A DNA stretch of 64,000 bases from Panulirus ornatus (GCF_036320965.1 NC_092255.1:13026134-13090133); one strand, 5' to 3'; positions 27,459 through 40,295 are shown, counted from the stretch's first letter. Notes: generated by a model from the letters alone, not told the origin. Made by a program: numbers and translations.

Positions 27459-27572
27459 CCTCGAGCACAAGGGCACGATCCCCGGGTATGAGGCCAAGCC
27501 TTTAACCTGACCTTTAAGGGTTAGGTCAAAGAATAAGCCCTCACGTCCAAGGGTCGTTCCGCTGTTCTTAAT
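27459..27572. repeat. foldback-type repeat, most complete copy
   Basis: Left half (cctcgagcacaagggcacga, tgaggccaagcctttaacct) and right half (ttaggtcaaagaataagccc, aagggtcgttccgctgttct) are imperfect reverse complements meeting at a near-perfect palindrome around 27516 (aacctgacctttaagggtta). No coding capacity. It may be a MITE or foldback element; class unknown. Confidence 0.6.
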
Positions 27573-27752
27573 GGGTTAAGACATGAGGCCCCGCGGATGT
27601 AATGCTCTACCGAACTGTACAACGCGGAGGAATGACTTCCTATCTGAAGGCTGTGTGAGCCTGATGGGAAATGACCGGTGTAGACCCCGTTGCTCACCAA
27701 CGTGAGACGAAGGGTATTCGAGCCCATGGTATTCGAATAGTCATTTCCCTAT

Positions 27753-27830
27753 AGGGGCGATCGTAGCCTAGCGGTAACGCTCCCGCCTGTTGCACAGGGG
27801 GTCCCGGGTTCGATCTTGTCTGTTAGAGGT
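27753..27830 (+). mobile_element. tRNA-Ala-like SINE head
   Basis: Box A-like tagcctagcggt at 27764 and box B-like ggttcgatctt at 27808, correctly spaced. The anticodon arm cgcct-gttgcac-agggg would present TGC (Ala). The 5' seven bases (ggggcga) do not pair with the 3' side, so this is not a functional tRNA. It runs into (TA)n(TG)n and then a LINE-type 3' tail, consistent with a SINE whose body holds the microsatellite. Confidence 0.6.
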
Positions 27831-27835
27831 TTGTA

Positions 27836-28122
<287 letters not shown>

Positions 28123-30065
28123 ACATAATCATGTATATACATAAACGGCCATACACGCACATATACATACACATTCCTTTCAACGTATTCATACATATGG
28201 GTAAACACATATACATATACATATTCATAATTGCTGCCTTCATCCATTCTCCTCGCCACCCCGCCACACATGAAATGGCATCCCCCTCCCCTCGCGCGCG
28301 CGCGAGGTAGCGCCTGAAAAAGACAACAAAGGCCACAATCGTTCACACACATTCTCTAGGTGTCATGTGTAATGCACCGAAACCACAGCTCCCCTTCCAC
28401 ATCCAGGCCCCACAAAACTTTTCATGGTTTACCCCAGACTCTTCATATGCCCTGGTTCAATCCATTGACAGCACGTCGACCTCGGTATACCACATTGTTC
28501 CAATTCACTCAATTCCTTGCAGGCCTTTCACCCTTCTGCATGTTCAGGCCCCGATCACTCAAAATCTTTTTCACTCCATCTTTCCACCTCCAATTGGTCT
28601 CCCTCTTCTCGTTCCCTCCACCTCTGACACATATATACTCTTGGTCAATCTTTCCTCACTCATTCTCTCCATGTGACCAAACCATTTCAGTACACCTTCC
28701 TTTGCTCTCTCATCCACACTCTTTTTATTACCACACATCTCTCTTACCCTTTCATTACTTACTCGATCAAACCACCTCACACCACATATTTTCCTCAAAC
28801 ATCTCATTTCCAACACATCCACCCTCCGCACAACCCTGTCTACAGCCAACGCCTCGCAGCCATATAACATGGCTGGAACCACTATTCCTTCAAACATACC
28901 CATTTCTGCTCTCCGAGATAACGTTCTTGCCTTTCACATGTTCTTCAACGCTCTCAGAACGTAGGTCCCCTCCCCCACCCTCTGACTCACTTCCGCTTCC
29001 ACGGATCCATCCGCTGCTAAATCCACTCCCAGATATCTAGAATACTTCACTTCCTCCAATCTTTCTTCATTCAGACTTACCTCCCAATTAGCTCGTCCTT
29101 CAACCCTACTGAATCTAATAAAATTGCTATTATTTACATTTACTCTCAACTTTCTTCTTTCACACAATTTACCAAACACAGTCACCAACTTCTGGAGTTT
29201 CTCACCCGAATCAGCCACCAGCGATGTATCATCAACGAACAACAACTGACTCCCTTGCCAAGCCCTCTCATCCACAACAGACTGCATACTTGCCCCTCTC
29301 TCCTAAACTCTTGCATGCACCTCCCTAACCACCCCATCCATAAACAAATTAAACAACCTTGGAAACATCATGCATCCCTGCCGCAAACCGGCATTCACTG
29401 GAAATCAGTCATTTTCCTCTCTTCCTACTCGTACTCATGCCTTACATCCTTGGTAAAAACTTTTCACTGCTTCTAGCAACTTACCTTCCACACCATTTAC
29501 TCTTAAAACCTTCCACACAGCATCTCTGTCAGCCCCATCATATGCCATCTCCAGATACATAAATGCTACTTACAAATCCATCTGTTTTTCTAAGTATTTC
29601 TCACATGCATTCTTCAAAGCAAACACCTGGTCCACACATCCTCTACCATTTCTGAAACCACACTGCTCTTTCCCAATCTGATGCTCTGTACATGCCTTTA
29701 CCCTTTCAATCAATACCATCCCATATAATTTTCGAGGAATACTCAACAAACTTATGCTTCTGTAATTTGAACACTCACCTTTATCCCCTTTGCCTTTGTA
29801 CAATGGCACTATGCATGCAGTCCGCCGATCCTCAGGCACTTAACCATGATCCATACATACACTTAATATCTTTACCAACCAATCAACAACATAGTCATTC
29901 CATTTTTTAATAAATTCCACAGCAATACCATCCAGACCCGCCTCCTTGCCGGCTATCATCTTCCGCAAAGCTTTCACTAACTCTCCTCTGTTTACCAAAC
30001 CATTCTCCCTGACCCACCTCTCTTTGCACACCACCCCGACCAAAACACCCTATATCTGCCATTCT

Positions 30066-30206
30066 ATCATCAAACACATCCAACAAGCCTTCAAAATAGT
30101 CACTCCATCTCCTCACTTCATCATTACTTGTTATTATCATCAAACACATCCAACAAGCCTTCAAGATAGTCACTCCATCTCCTCACTTCATCATTACTTG
30201 TTATTC
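30066..30206. repeat. 70-bp tandem duplication inside LINE copy G
   Basis: The block starting atcatcaaacacatccaaca occurs twice back-to-back with one difference (caaaatag/caagatag). It is a later event within a dead copy. Confidence 0.9.
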
Positions 30207-30251
30207 CCTCCCCATTCGTCCCCTTCACCGATGTTCCCATTTGTTCTCTTG

Positions 30252-30255
<4 letters not shown>

Positions 30256-30302
<47 letters not shown>
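30256..30302. repeat. (TA)n microsatellite
   Basis: About 23 TA units separating copies G and H, which share orientation. Confidence 0.97.
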
Positions 30303-30307
<5 letters not shown>

Positions 30308-30319
30308 CACATTCTTTTA

Positions 30320-31105
30320 TTCTATTATACTTTGTCGCTGTCTCCCGCGTTAGCGAGGTAGCGCGAGGAAACAGACGAAAGAATGGCCCAAACCACCCAC
30401 ATACACATGTGCCCATACACGCACATAAACATACCTATACATTTCAACGTATACACACATGTATATGCACAGACATATACATATATACACATGTACATAT
30501 TCATACATGCTGCCTTTATCCATTCCTGCCACCACCCCGCCACACATGAAACGGCATCCCCCCTCCCCCGCGTGCGCGCGAGGTAGCGCTAGGAAAAGAC
30601 AACAGTGGCCACATTCGTTCACACTGTCTTTAGCTGTCATGTGTAATGCGCCGAAACCACAGCTCCCTTTCCGCATCCAGGCATCACAGAACTTTCCACT
30701 TCGTTCTAATTCACTCTATTTCTTGTACGCCTTTCACCTTCCTGTATGTTCATGCTCTGATCGCTCAAATTCTTTTTTACTTCATCCTTCCACCTCCAGT
30801 TTGGTCTCCCACTTCTCCTTGTTCCCCCCACCTCTGACACATATATCCTCTTTGTCAATCTTTCTTTACTCATTCTCTCCATGTGACCAAACCATTTCAA
30901 TTCACCCTCTTCTACTCTCTCAACCACACTCTTTTTATTACCACACATCTCTCTTACCATTTCATTACTACTCGATCAAACCACCTCACACCACATATTG
31001 TCCTCAGACCTCTCATTTCAAGCACATCCACCCTCCTCCGCACAACCCTATCTATAGCCCATGCCCCACAACCATATAACATTGTTGGAACCACTATGCC
31101 TTTAA

Positions 31106-31106
<1 letters not shown>
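30320..31106 (-). mobile_element. degenerate RTE-like LINE 3' fragment, copy H
   Basis: Minus strand. The long-type 3' UTR (30320-30700) contains both tail modules (gcgttagcgaggtagcgcga and gcgcgcgaggtagcgctagg). Coding remnants (30960-30706 and the region to 31106, ending near [16 protein letters not shown]) stop at a (CA)n instead of (TA)n. The middle of the 3' UTR is shortened relative to copy G. Confidence 0.82.

Positions 31107-31184
<78 letters not shown>
31107..31184. repeat. (CA)n microsatellite
   Basis: About 38 CA units at the truncated 5' end of copy H. Confidence 0.97.
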
Positions 31185-31189
<5 letters not shown>

Positions 31190-31190
31190 T

Positions 31191-31420
31191 ATTTCATACT
31201 ATTCGTCATTTCCCGCGTTAGCGAGGTAGCATTTAGAACAGAGGACTGGGCCTTTGAGGGAATATCCTCACCTGGCCCCCTTCTCTGTTCCTCCTTTTGG
31301 AAAATTAAAAAAAAAAACGAGAGGGGAGGATTTCCAGCCACCCGCTCCCTCCTCTTTTAGTCGCCTTCTACGACACGCAGGGAATACGTGGGAAGTATTC
31401 TTTCTCCCCTATCCCCAGGG

Positions 31421-31422
<2 letters not shown>
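31191..31422 (-). mobile_element. short LINE-derived element, full copy 4
   Basis: Minus strand. Tail atactattcgtcatttcccg, central gagggaatatcctcacctgg, A-run, and LINE-like head to ctatccccagggat. Next to (TA)n at its 5' side. Confidence 0.78.

Positions 31423-31511
<89 letters not shown>
31423..31511. repeat. (TA)n microsatellite
   Basis: About 44 TA units. Confidence 0.97.
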
Positions 31512-31513
<2 letters not shown>

Positions 31514-31815
31514 TAAGTGGAGGAGAGAAGGGGAAGACGGAAATGCAGATTGGATGGACAGAGTGGAAGAGGCAACGTGCAGGAGGATGCGAGGCATGCA
31601 TGGGATAGAACAAACTGGAGGGATGTGGTGTACAGGGGGGTGAAGCGATGTTAGCGGGCTGAACAAGGGGAAGCCATGGCAAAGTCTGTGGGGCTTGGCT
31701 GTTGACAGGGTGGCTCTGGTTCCAGTGCATCATACATGACAGATAGAGAGAAGATATGATCTATTGAACCCATTCTTCGTCTCTTCTTGACGCGACGCGG
31801 GAAACGGCGGACATG
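31512..31815 (+). mobile_element. RTE-like LINE 3'-end fragment, divergent
   Basis: Plus strand reads [20 protein letters not shown] then TGGMWCTGG, paralleling the family C-terminus. It is followed by a 3' UTR with gttccagtgcatcatacatg and gcgacgcgggaaacggcgga, a variant of the LINE tail. It is truncated against (TA)n at 31511. Confidence 0.6.
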
Positions 31816-32049
31816 TATAATGACATGAAATGTACACCTAGAGAAAGTAGTGAGACGACCAGATCAGATGTATGTATTCACCAAGACCTTAATTAGCTAA
31901 TGACTCATTTAATAAAGCTGACATTTATCAACAAGACGAATTAAAAAACGACCTATCTCTCTGCTCATTTAACGTTTCGTTTTCCATCGGAGTGTTTCAT
32001 AATTTTTTGATCGATGTGTTTCTCAAGTTTTAGTTCCGTATTCTTGGGT

Positions 32050-32052
<3 letters not shown>
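31816..32052. other. no recognised feature
   Basis: AT-rich mixed sequence without a gene. Confidence 0.4.
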
Positions 32053-32138
<86 letters not shown>

Positions 32139-32140
32139 TG

Positions 32141-32171
<31 letters not shown>
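32053..32171. repeat. (TC)n(GT)n compound microsatellite
   Basis: About 41 TC units followed directly by about 18 GT units. Confidence 0.97.
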
Positions 32172-32172
<1 letters not shown>

Positions 32173-32317
32173 ACTTTAAGGGTGAGGGAAGGATACTATT
32201 GGTGTTGGTCAAACAGCCGTATGTACACACTGCTGGTCGGTTCTCGCCACCTTGGATAACATATATGGCGGCCGGGGTAGCGCACGACTATCTTGCCGGC
32301 GACATAAGCCGTGCACG

Positions 32318-32343
32318 GTGTGTGTGTGTGTGTGTGTGTGTGT
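32318..32343. repeat. (TG)n microsatellite
   Basis: About 13 TG units. Confidence 0.95.
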
Positions 32344-32582
32344 TTAAGGTAACGACTTAAGCCAACAGGCAGGACGGCGAGTCATCATGGCCGCCATCTT
32401 GCCCCCGGGACGGGGAAAGAGGTGTGGGGGGGGGTTGAGGGGTTCGTTTGGGGTTAGAGGTGGATGTTGTCGCGCAACAGAAAATGAGCGGAGAAGGGAC
32501 GCTGAGATGGGAGACAAGAGTGGGAAGACGTGAACAGAAAACGGAGGGTCAACACAGGTATAGCCGTGATCAGCAGATGATC

Positions 32583-33372
32583 TCAACGACAACAGTTGTG
32601 AGACCCTCAACAACGACAACAGTTGTGAGACCCTCAATAACGACAACAGTTGTGAGACCCTCAACAACGACACAGTTGTGAGACCCTCAACAACGACACA
32701 GTTGTGAGACCCTCAACAACGACACAATTGTGAGACCCTCAACAACGACACAGTTGTGAGACCCTCAACAACGACACAGTTGTGAGACCCTCAACAACGA
32801 CACAGTTGTGAGACCCTCAACAACGACACAATTGTGAGACCCTCCCCTCAACAACGACACAGTTGTGAGACCCTCAACAACGACAACAGTTGTGAGACCC
32901 TCAACAACGACACAGTTGTGAGACCCTCAACAACGACACAGTTGTGAGACCCTCAACAACGACACAGTTGTGAGACCCTCAACAACGACACAGTTGTGAG
33001 ACCCTCAACAACGACACAGTTGTGAGACCCTCAACAACGACACAGTTGTGAGACCCTCAACAACGACAACAGTTGTGAGACCCTCAACAACGACACAGTT
33101 GTGAGACCCTCAACAACGACACAGTTGTGAGACCCTCAACAACGACAACAGTTGTGAGACCCTCAACAACGACACAGTTGTGAGACCCTCAACAACGACA
33201 CAGTTGTGAGACCCTCAACAACGACACAGTTGTGAGACCCTCAACAACGACACAGTTGTGACACCCCCAACAACGACACAGTTGTGAGACCCTCAACAAC
33301 GACACAATTGTGAGACCTCAACAACGACAACAGTTGTGAGACCCTCAACAACGACACAATTGTGAGACCCTC
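32583..33372. repeat. 26-27-bp minisatellite array
   Basis: About 30 units (gttgtgagaccctcaacaac core). Length alternates between 26 bp (acgacacagttg) and 27 bp (acgacaacagttg). Several units carry a perfect 10-bp palindrome (cacaattgtg). One unit near 32840 has an inserted cccct. Confidence 0.96.
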
Positions 33373-33639
33373 AGCAGCAACAACAACGGATGGAATTAAC
33401 AGTAAAGCATCAACGCCAACAGAAATATCAACAGGGGCAACAGGAGCTGCAATCACTGCAAAACGGAGAAAATTGCAAAAGTCGCATACACACAAGAACG
33501 ACAAAAGCAAGAGCCGCATACACACAGGAACAACAACAACAACAATATATAAAAAAGTATGAGTAACACTGCCAGGATCAGCAGTTGTAATAGACTACAA
33601 TCCTTTATAGAAGAGATAACTTTTCATCAAGAAGGTATA

Positions 33640-34472
33640 TTAACAGCAGCTGTACAACAGCTCGAGGTTTATTAACAGCAGCTGTACAACAGCTCGAGGT
33701 TTATTAACAGCAGCTGTACAACAGCTCGAGGTTTATTAACAGCAGCTGTACAACAGCCCGAGGTTTATTAACAGCAGCTGTACAACAGCTCGAGGTTTAT
33801 TAACAGCAACTGTACAACAGCCCGAGGTTTATTAACAGCAGCTGTACAACAGCCCGAGGTTTATTAACAGCAGCTGTACAACAGCCCGAGGTTTATTAAC
33901 AGCAGCTGTACAACAGCTCGAGGTTTATTAACAGCAGCTGTACAACAGCTCGAGGTTTATTAACAGCAGCTGTACAACAGCTCGAGGTTTATTAACAGCA
34001 GCTGTACAACAGCTCGAGGTTTATTAACAGCAGGTGTACAACAGCTCGAGGTTTATTAACAGCAGGTGTACAACAGCCCGAGGTTTATTAACAGCAGCTG
34101 TACAACAGCTCGAGGTTTATTAACAGCAGCTGTACAACAGCTCGAGGTTTATTAACAGCAGCTGTACAACAGCCCGAGGTTTATTAACAGCAGCTGTACA
34201 ACAGCTCGAGGTTTATTAACAGCAGCTGTACAACAGCCCGAGGTTTATTAACAGCAGCTGTACAACAGCCCGAGGTTTATTAACAGCAGCTGTACAACAG
34301 CTCGAGGTTTATTAACAGCAGCTGTACAACAGCCCGAGGTTTATTAACAGCAGGTGTACAACAGCTCGAGGTTTATTAACAGCAGCTGTACAACAGCTCG
34401 AGGTTTGTTAACAGCAGCTGTACAACAGCTCGAGGTTTGTTAACAGCAGCTGTACAACAGCCCGAGGTTTAG
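33640..34472. repeat. 32-bp minisatellite array with hairpin unit
   Basis: Twenty-six units of 32 bp. Each contains agctgtacaacagct, an inverted repeat (AGCTGT/ACAGCT, 3-nt loop). A t/c site (gctcgagg versus gcccgagg) varies in a non-periodic pattern, and rare caggtg and ggtttg variants cluster. Confidence 0.97.
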
Positions 34473-35685
34473 GAAGGCAGAGTTTGTTTTACGAATCATG
34501 TGAGGTTTCCAGGATAGAGTGTAGGCTACGGTAACGTCCAACATGTTCATGTCTTTATGGTTAAGATGCCACACTATGGTCGCTGCTGAGCACCTTCTAC
34601 AGTACCAGAGTTGGCATAGCGATAGTGAGGTGGTATAGAGGGGGAGAGGAAGTGCGCGATCAGAAGTGACAAGAGATGAGATTACAGTCGGAAGACCCTA
34701 GCTAGGAGGGCAGATATAGTGTATGTATAGCAGGAGGGTTCAGAGATAGGAGGGCAGATATAGTGTATGTATAGCTGGAAGGTTCAGAGATAGGGAGAGA
34801 GGTCGACTGTGCAAAGAAGAGAGGTCGTGGTATTCTGGAACCCATGTTGGATGCTTCATTATGTTCCAGACCGTTCAGGAGGAAGAGTGAAGAGGCCTCG
34901 GCTCCAGCGGGATCGTCCCGGGTAGAACCTAACCATTGCTTGTGGCGAATGTTGAAAATCCCTGACATTGAGGATTCCAGCGCACGGATGTGAAGTGCGC
35001 GATGCTTGGTGGCTGAAAGTCATTTAGTCGTAGAGTTGTACATGGCTGAAGGCATGAGGACAGGGGCCAGAGGATATACGTACGAAACGCAAAAGCAAAA
35101 TTATGGAAGTGAGGGAAATTTTGAGCCTGAGGGTTTTAACTGGGAGACTGATGATCCACGAGGTAACCAACTGGTGTTTATGTAGTCCAGTAGGCACAAA
35201 CACCACCCTGTGGGAGGAACGGATAGTAGAGATTACAGTCGGAGATATGATGGGGAAAAAACAACTATGGATGGTAGGTGTCAGTGAGAGGATCAGAGGG
35301 CGACAAGTAACACAGAGGAGGTTTCTACAACGGGAAAGTTTGATTCTAGAATGACGAAAGTTGGAGGAGTGAGGAGAGACAGAGTTAAGTCTTGGCGGTG
35401 TGGGTCTAAGGAAGTGCAATGGGTTGCCAGTTGCTTGATGGTGGTCACTTAGCCCCTGGGAACCGTCCAGCCTTCCTCGACCGATCCAGTTCGACGCCGA
35501 GGAATTGTAAAATTGTTGTGTAATCGTGAAATTATTTTGTTCTGTAGAGAAAAGAAAATCAGAAGAGGATAAGAAGTGTCTGTTTTACTTTAAGTGTTGT
35601 GTATGAGGAGGAGAGATTGTGGATTTGATTTCCAGTATCTCGTATGATGATAAGACTAAGAGAGAAGAAAATAAAGACAGCAGCC

Positions 35686-35690
<5 letters not shown>
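34473..35690. other. no recognised gene; one 44-bp duplication
   Basis: A 44-bp direct duplication lies at about 34706-34795 (gggcagatatagtgtatgta twice). The open frame 35103-35354 (83 codons) has no recognisable motif. Confidence 0.5.

Positions 35691-35767
<77 letters not shown>
35691..35767. repeat. (GA)n microsatellite
   Basis: About 38 GA units. Confidence 0.97.
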
Positions 35768-35771
<4 letters not shown>

Positions 35772-37146
35772 GGGGAACGTGACAAACACCTCGGTGCCAG
35801 CTCAGTGCGCCACCGCCACTAACCCTCTCCATATCGGGGGGGGGGGGGGGTTAGTGGTCGGTGGTTGCCTACGTATGTGTTTTGTTTTTGTTTTTCCTAT
35901 GTACGGAGGTTACTGAAGTTGTACAATGTACACCATTCCCGCGTCGTGTCCCGAGACGTTAAACACACACACACACAAGGGAACAGTATCACAGCTAGAG
36001 AGATGATAGGTTGGTACAGTAACTGTATCTCTTTACCATCTCGCTCAGCTTGTTGAGATAGGAATCTTGAAGCCACCGGACCACAGCGTCTCAGGGGTCC
36101 GTGTCATGGTCAGCGCCTCCTGAAGAACTGTACAAAAAAAGAGAAAAAGAAAAGGTTAAAAAGGGGGGGGGGGGGAAGTTAAAGGCTAAGGAAGGAAAAA
36201 GGATGAAAATTGTGATGAGAAAAGTGGAAAGGAAATATAGAGAGATGTCTTCTTTCACTATTGCCACTGAGCAAATGACAGTGACGTATTTTACAGTGCT
36301 CCACTCCGCCCCTTTCTATAACATCTCGTTATAGGAGGGTGAGAAAAACGGGCGGTGCGGTGTTGACTTGGGGAGCAGACATGGCGGAGGGCCGAGTTTA
36401 CCTGGAACGAGGAAAGGGATGCGGTAGGCGGTGGGTGGGTGGGTGGGTGGCGGTGGGGGTGGGAGGAGGGGTGGTGCAGGCCGGTGGGCAAACACCTCGT
36501 GTCCTTCAACCTCCCCCCCGACCGCTGGCCGAGGAGGACGATGGAGTCGAGGGAAGCGGGAGGTATAATGGTGGTGACCAGGAGGAAGGGAGGGTCTGAG
36601 GGGGGAAGTGTGGGCGAGCGTAGAAAGGAAGGGAGGGAGTGGATGGAGGTTAGGTGGGCTGAAACTATTACGAAGAGGACTGGTAGCGGGTGACGGGGGT
36701 GCTTGGGTGACGTGTGGTTGAGGATGGCGGGTATGGAGGCGCGAGGAGGAAAGAAAACGGAAGCACCAGAAGGTTTCGTGGGGTGACGGACAGAGAACGT
36801 ACAGCGGTACGAGTATGAATGGCACAGTGAATTAATGAATCACTTCCCTGCATCTGTTATACATATGAATGTCAACCACAACCACAACGCAGGGACCTCA
36901 CTGTATTGTGAGCAACGTCTCTTTTTTTCCTTTTTATGAAAGTATGATCATCTGGCCACTTGTGGGGCTGACTGTCAAAGGTCCTTGATAACCTCTTTAC
37001 ACGTTTTGGCACCACCGCTCACGGCCTGACATCACGAACTAACCGCTGACGGGGGCGAGACTGAAGTGAAATTGGGAGGAAAGGTAGTGAGATATACGGG
37101 GGATGACGCGTTTGAAGAAAAGTGGAGACCCATTATCTGGTGATGG

Positions 37147-37147
<1 letters not shown>
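35768..37147. other. no recognised gene; G-rich tracts
   Basis: G-runs at 35836-35850 (15 G) and 36163-36175 (13 G), and a GTGG-rich block at 36430-36480. Frames are low-complexity. No domain was recognised. Confidence 0.5.

Positions 37148-37211
<64 letters not shown>
37148..37211. repeat. (GA)n microsatellite
   Basis: About 32 GA units abutting a LINE remnant. Confidence 0.97.
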
Positions 37212-37214
<3 letters not shown>

Positions 37215-37239
37215 ATTGCTTACGTGTACATAGGCGAGA

Positions 37240-37547
37240 TTTTGCCGAAAGGCAGGGTTAGCGCCTCGTTACGAAGCCGTGCTGCGTCACATGGTTACTG
37301 TGTGGCCATCGGTAACTCAAGGCTTCGCCGTTTTGATCTCTGCTTCTTTCCCTACACGTCCAAGCTTTGGAACTCTCTGCCTTCTCATGTCTTTCCTAAT
37401 AACTATAACCTGACACATTTTAAAGGACAAGTTTTTGCACTTCCTCCAAAATTCGTAAATACTTTCCCTTGTCATTTCTTTATCCCTTCCATAATTCTCT
37501 CTATATTTCAACTAAGGCCTGACCTTGAGGTGGACTTTTATCCGTGA
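37240..37547 (+). pseudogene. C-terminal fragment of a jockey-type LINE protein
   Basis: The plus strand encodes SRLRRFDLCFFPYTSKLWNS then LPSHVFPNNYNLTHFKGQV. The pattern R-RF--CF-P-T--LWNSLP---F------FK is the widely conserved C-terminal block of LINE reverse transcriptases. The frame is open to a stop at 37547, but the rest of the element is missing, so it is a fragment beginning near the (GA)n. Confidence 0.65.
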
Positions 37548-37815
37548 CGGAAGCCTTCAACATGAAATTATTATGAACAAGGTGAAAAGGTTGTATGTAT
37601 GTATACTGAATACCAACCCTCCCACGTGTAGGTAATGCTGATAGGAAAAAAAAAAACCAGCTAGCTTGGCCAAAGGAGTGACACTCGACGACCACTGAAG
37701 TGGCAGCAGCTCACTGTGAAGCCGTCACTAACCCTCCCAGTGTCCAGGCGGGTAGTGCCGGTATTATACCTCCCTCGCCGGTGGCTGCCTACCACCTCCT
37801 ACCTGCTTACCTACC

Positions 37816-37884
<69 letters not shown>
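37816..37884. repeat. (GA)n microsatellite
   Basis: About 34 GA units. Confidence 0.97.
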
Positions 37885-37888
<4 letters not shown>

Positions 37889-39175
37889 AAGACGGAAAGC
37901 CCAAAGAAGTGAGTTATGAGCTCGCATCCCCATTGCCACACCCTATCAAAAGTGGTCGATTTACTAAGCGTTCAGGACCACGATACAGAGGTCGTTAAAG
38001 TACTCTATCTCGCAGGATGAAAAATGAAATAAAAAGGAAGAATGAATATCACCTGTGGATCTTCTTTGGTGAAATCCATCCGAAGATGATTAGAGGAAAC
38101 TTGAGAGATCCAAGATTGAGGAAGGATTCAGAGACTTCGGAAACAATGAGTCAGAGTTATATAGTGGTAACAGGAAAAGAGAGTTTGACGTTAGACTACA
38201 CGTCCTCTTTGGGATGAGCTGAACCAATGCTTTCATGATAAGAAATGGAACAGACAAGGAAACACAGGCGCAAGTTTTGACTCGGTCACAATCCCCCAGG
38301 ACTTGTGGCAGAGATGCAAGCTACAGGAATCGAAGGAGAGGGAATTTTCCCCAGGTTCAGTTCGCCTGATGCACCTTTCCCAGTTGTCTCAGAACGAAGG
38401 CTGTTGAACCGTGGAGTGGGAGAGGAAGTCTTAAAAGAAGAGACTTGTGTCTCCATTCTAATAGCCATAAGCTCTCCTGTACCCTCAGCAAAGATCTACT
38501 CAAAGAAACCAAAAAAGAGAACTTTAGTATGCGTGTGGAGACAGTGTGACTGAAGTGCCTTAGTTGCCGTTTAGAGAGGCCAGCCAGAGGAGGAGGTGCG
38601 GTGAGCCGAAAGACATAGAAGTGCGATTCAGAGAGCCAGATCATTTCACCAGCTGTAGAGCCGAGTATTAAGAAGTGAAAAATAAACCCACAGTGTTGTG
38701 GTTGTGGTCGCAACAGTCTGGAACATAGTTAAGATGTTTGATAATTTGCTCCAGTTCATTAAGAATGGAAAAAGGTCTTCAAGTCTCACTATGTGTGTGG
38801 GAGGATTTAAGTCACTCTTTGTGGCGTATTTTGAGGTCTCTTAAGCAGAGGACGTCAGTTTGCACATGAGAGAACATCACTGCATCGTTGAAGGACCTTA
38901 CGTAGTTGAAGAATGTAATCCGTCCCGTAGAGGCGAAACTGAGAATGAGCAGTGATAGTTGAGATAAGAATCTTGACCCAGATATCAGAATTTGGAAGCT
39001 GAGGGTCTACGAGACGCATAAGAGCCAATGCATGTTCTGGAATAAAGAAAATCTCCTCATTTTGAAATGGAATCATGAATGTTGATTGTAGCTGCGGAAG
39101 CTGCAGGGGTTAACGAAAAACGTCATTTGATTGTTTGATTCACGAAGGGAAGTGAGATATTAGAAGAGGTAGTTG
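37885..39175. other. no recognised gene
   Basis: Mixed sequence. Frames 38305-38553 (plus) and 38713-38357 (minus) overlap each other and match nothing I know. Confidence 0.45.
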
Positions 39176-39250
39176 TTGGCTTGACCTTTTGTCCAATCTT
39201 TAAGGGTCACATCAAAGGCCAAGGGTCGTGCCTTTGTGCTCAAGAATCAC
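39176..39250. repeat. foldback-type repeat, partial copy
   Basis: ggcttgaccttttgtccaat, then atcaaaggccaagggtcgtg and cctttgtgctcaag, match the centre and right arm of the copy at 27459-27572. Confidence 0.5.
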
Positions 39251-40295
39251 AAACATAAATCCTTTATCTTTCCCTCACCAGCACATCTTCCCTGAGCTAC
39301 GTTCTCTACCAGCTCTGGCCCTGAAATGAAAGAAGTCATCACATGACCACTCACAGTTACACATACATACAGGAGGAAACAGCCGCACCCACCCACAAGG
39401 TGAGACACAGTGAATAAGGACCTCAAAGAGTCACTGGACTGTAGCGAAAGAACCTGTGATATTACCTAAACAGACGAGGATCATCGTGACTCTTCGCTAT
39501 TCCTAAAAGAACGTATTGCAGCATCGATGGATGCTGAGAGTGATGATTTTGGAAACTGACATCATGACGTACTGGAAGATTCCTGGAGTGGGGTTGGTAG
39601 GAATAGCGATAAGATATTCGAACACTACATAAGAGGGACGGGTTGATATGTTCCATGAGGCTTTGATACTACTGAAATAGAGCATTGGTAACGTTAGGTT
39701 AAGATGACATTATATGGGTCAGAGTATTACTGAAGAGGGACGTGGGTGTAAACAATATGAAACAGGATCCTACTGAAGCAAGATAGCGTGATAGTGAGTG
39801 CTCTAGTGAGTGAGGGAATGAGGCTACGGTATTGTGAACCCAGTATTAAGATATGTCTTGATAATCGTACGATATTAATGAGGATAATGCTGGAAATTAA
39901 TGAGGTCATCAGATTGCTAATGGCGACCGTTGGACTGAGATTAGGTAGATGAAATGATACCGAGAAGCGTAAAGATAACAGGTAAAGGTAATTAGTAAAC
40001 TTGATAAATATAGTGAAGGTAATTAATAAAGTAATCAGTAAAGGTGTTAGGAAAGAGAGAGGAGACTTGACTGACAGAGGCTGCAATAATGCCACCAGTA
40101 ATTGAGTAATTGAGTAATTGAGAGGACCTGAAGACCTGTGAAGATAACCTTCTTAAGAGTGAGGTTGTCCTGAAGGATTTAAGGATATTGATTAAGGGTT
40201 TTAGGACATAGGGGTATACTGTGCGGGATGTAACTTTACTGTGGTAACACTGACAATGGCCAGGATGTGAGGGACAGAGGTTCTTACGATAGCAA
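39251..40295. other. no recognised gene
   Basis: Mixed AT-rich sequence with a small attgagta triplication at about 40100. Confidence 0.45.

Noticed and set aside
27753..27830. Functional tRNA-Ala gene
   Set aside because: Box A, box B and an anticodon-like loop exist, but the acceptor ends do not pair and it runs into simple repeats; a SINE head fits better.
32383..32410. YY1-like site (gccgccatcttg) as a possible promoter
   Set aside because: A single short match with no gene downstream; chance is a sufficient explanation.
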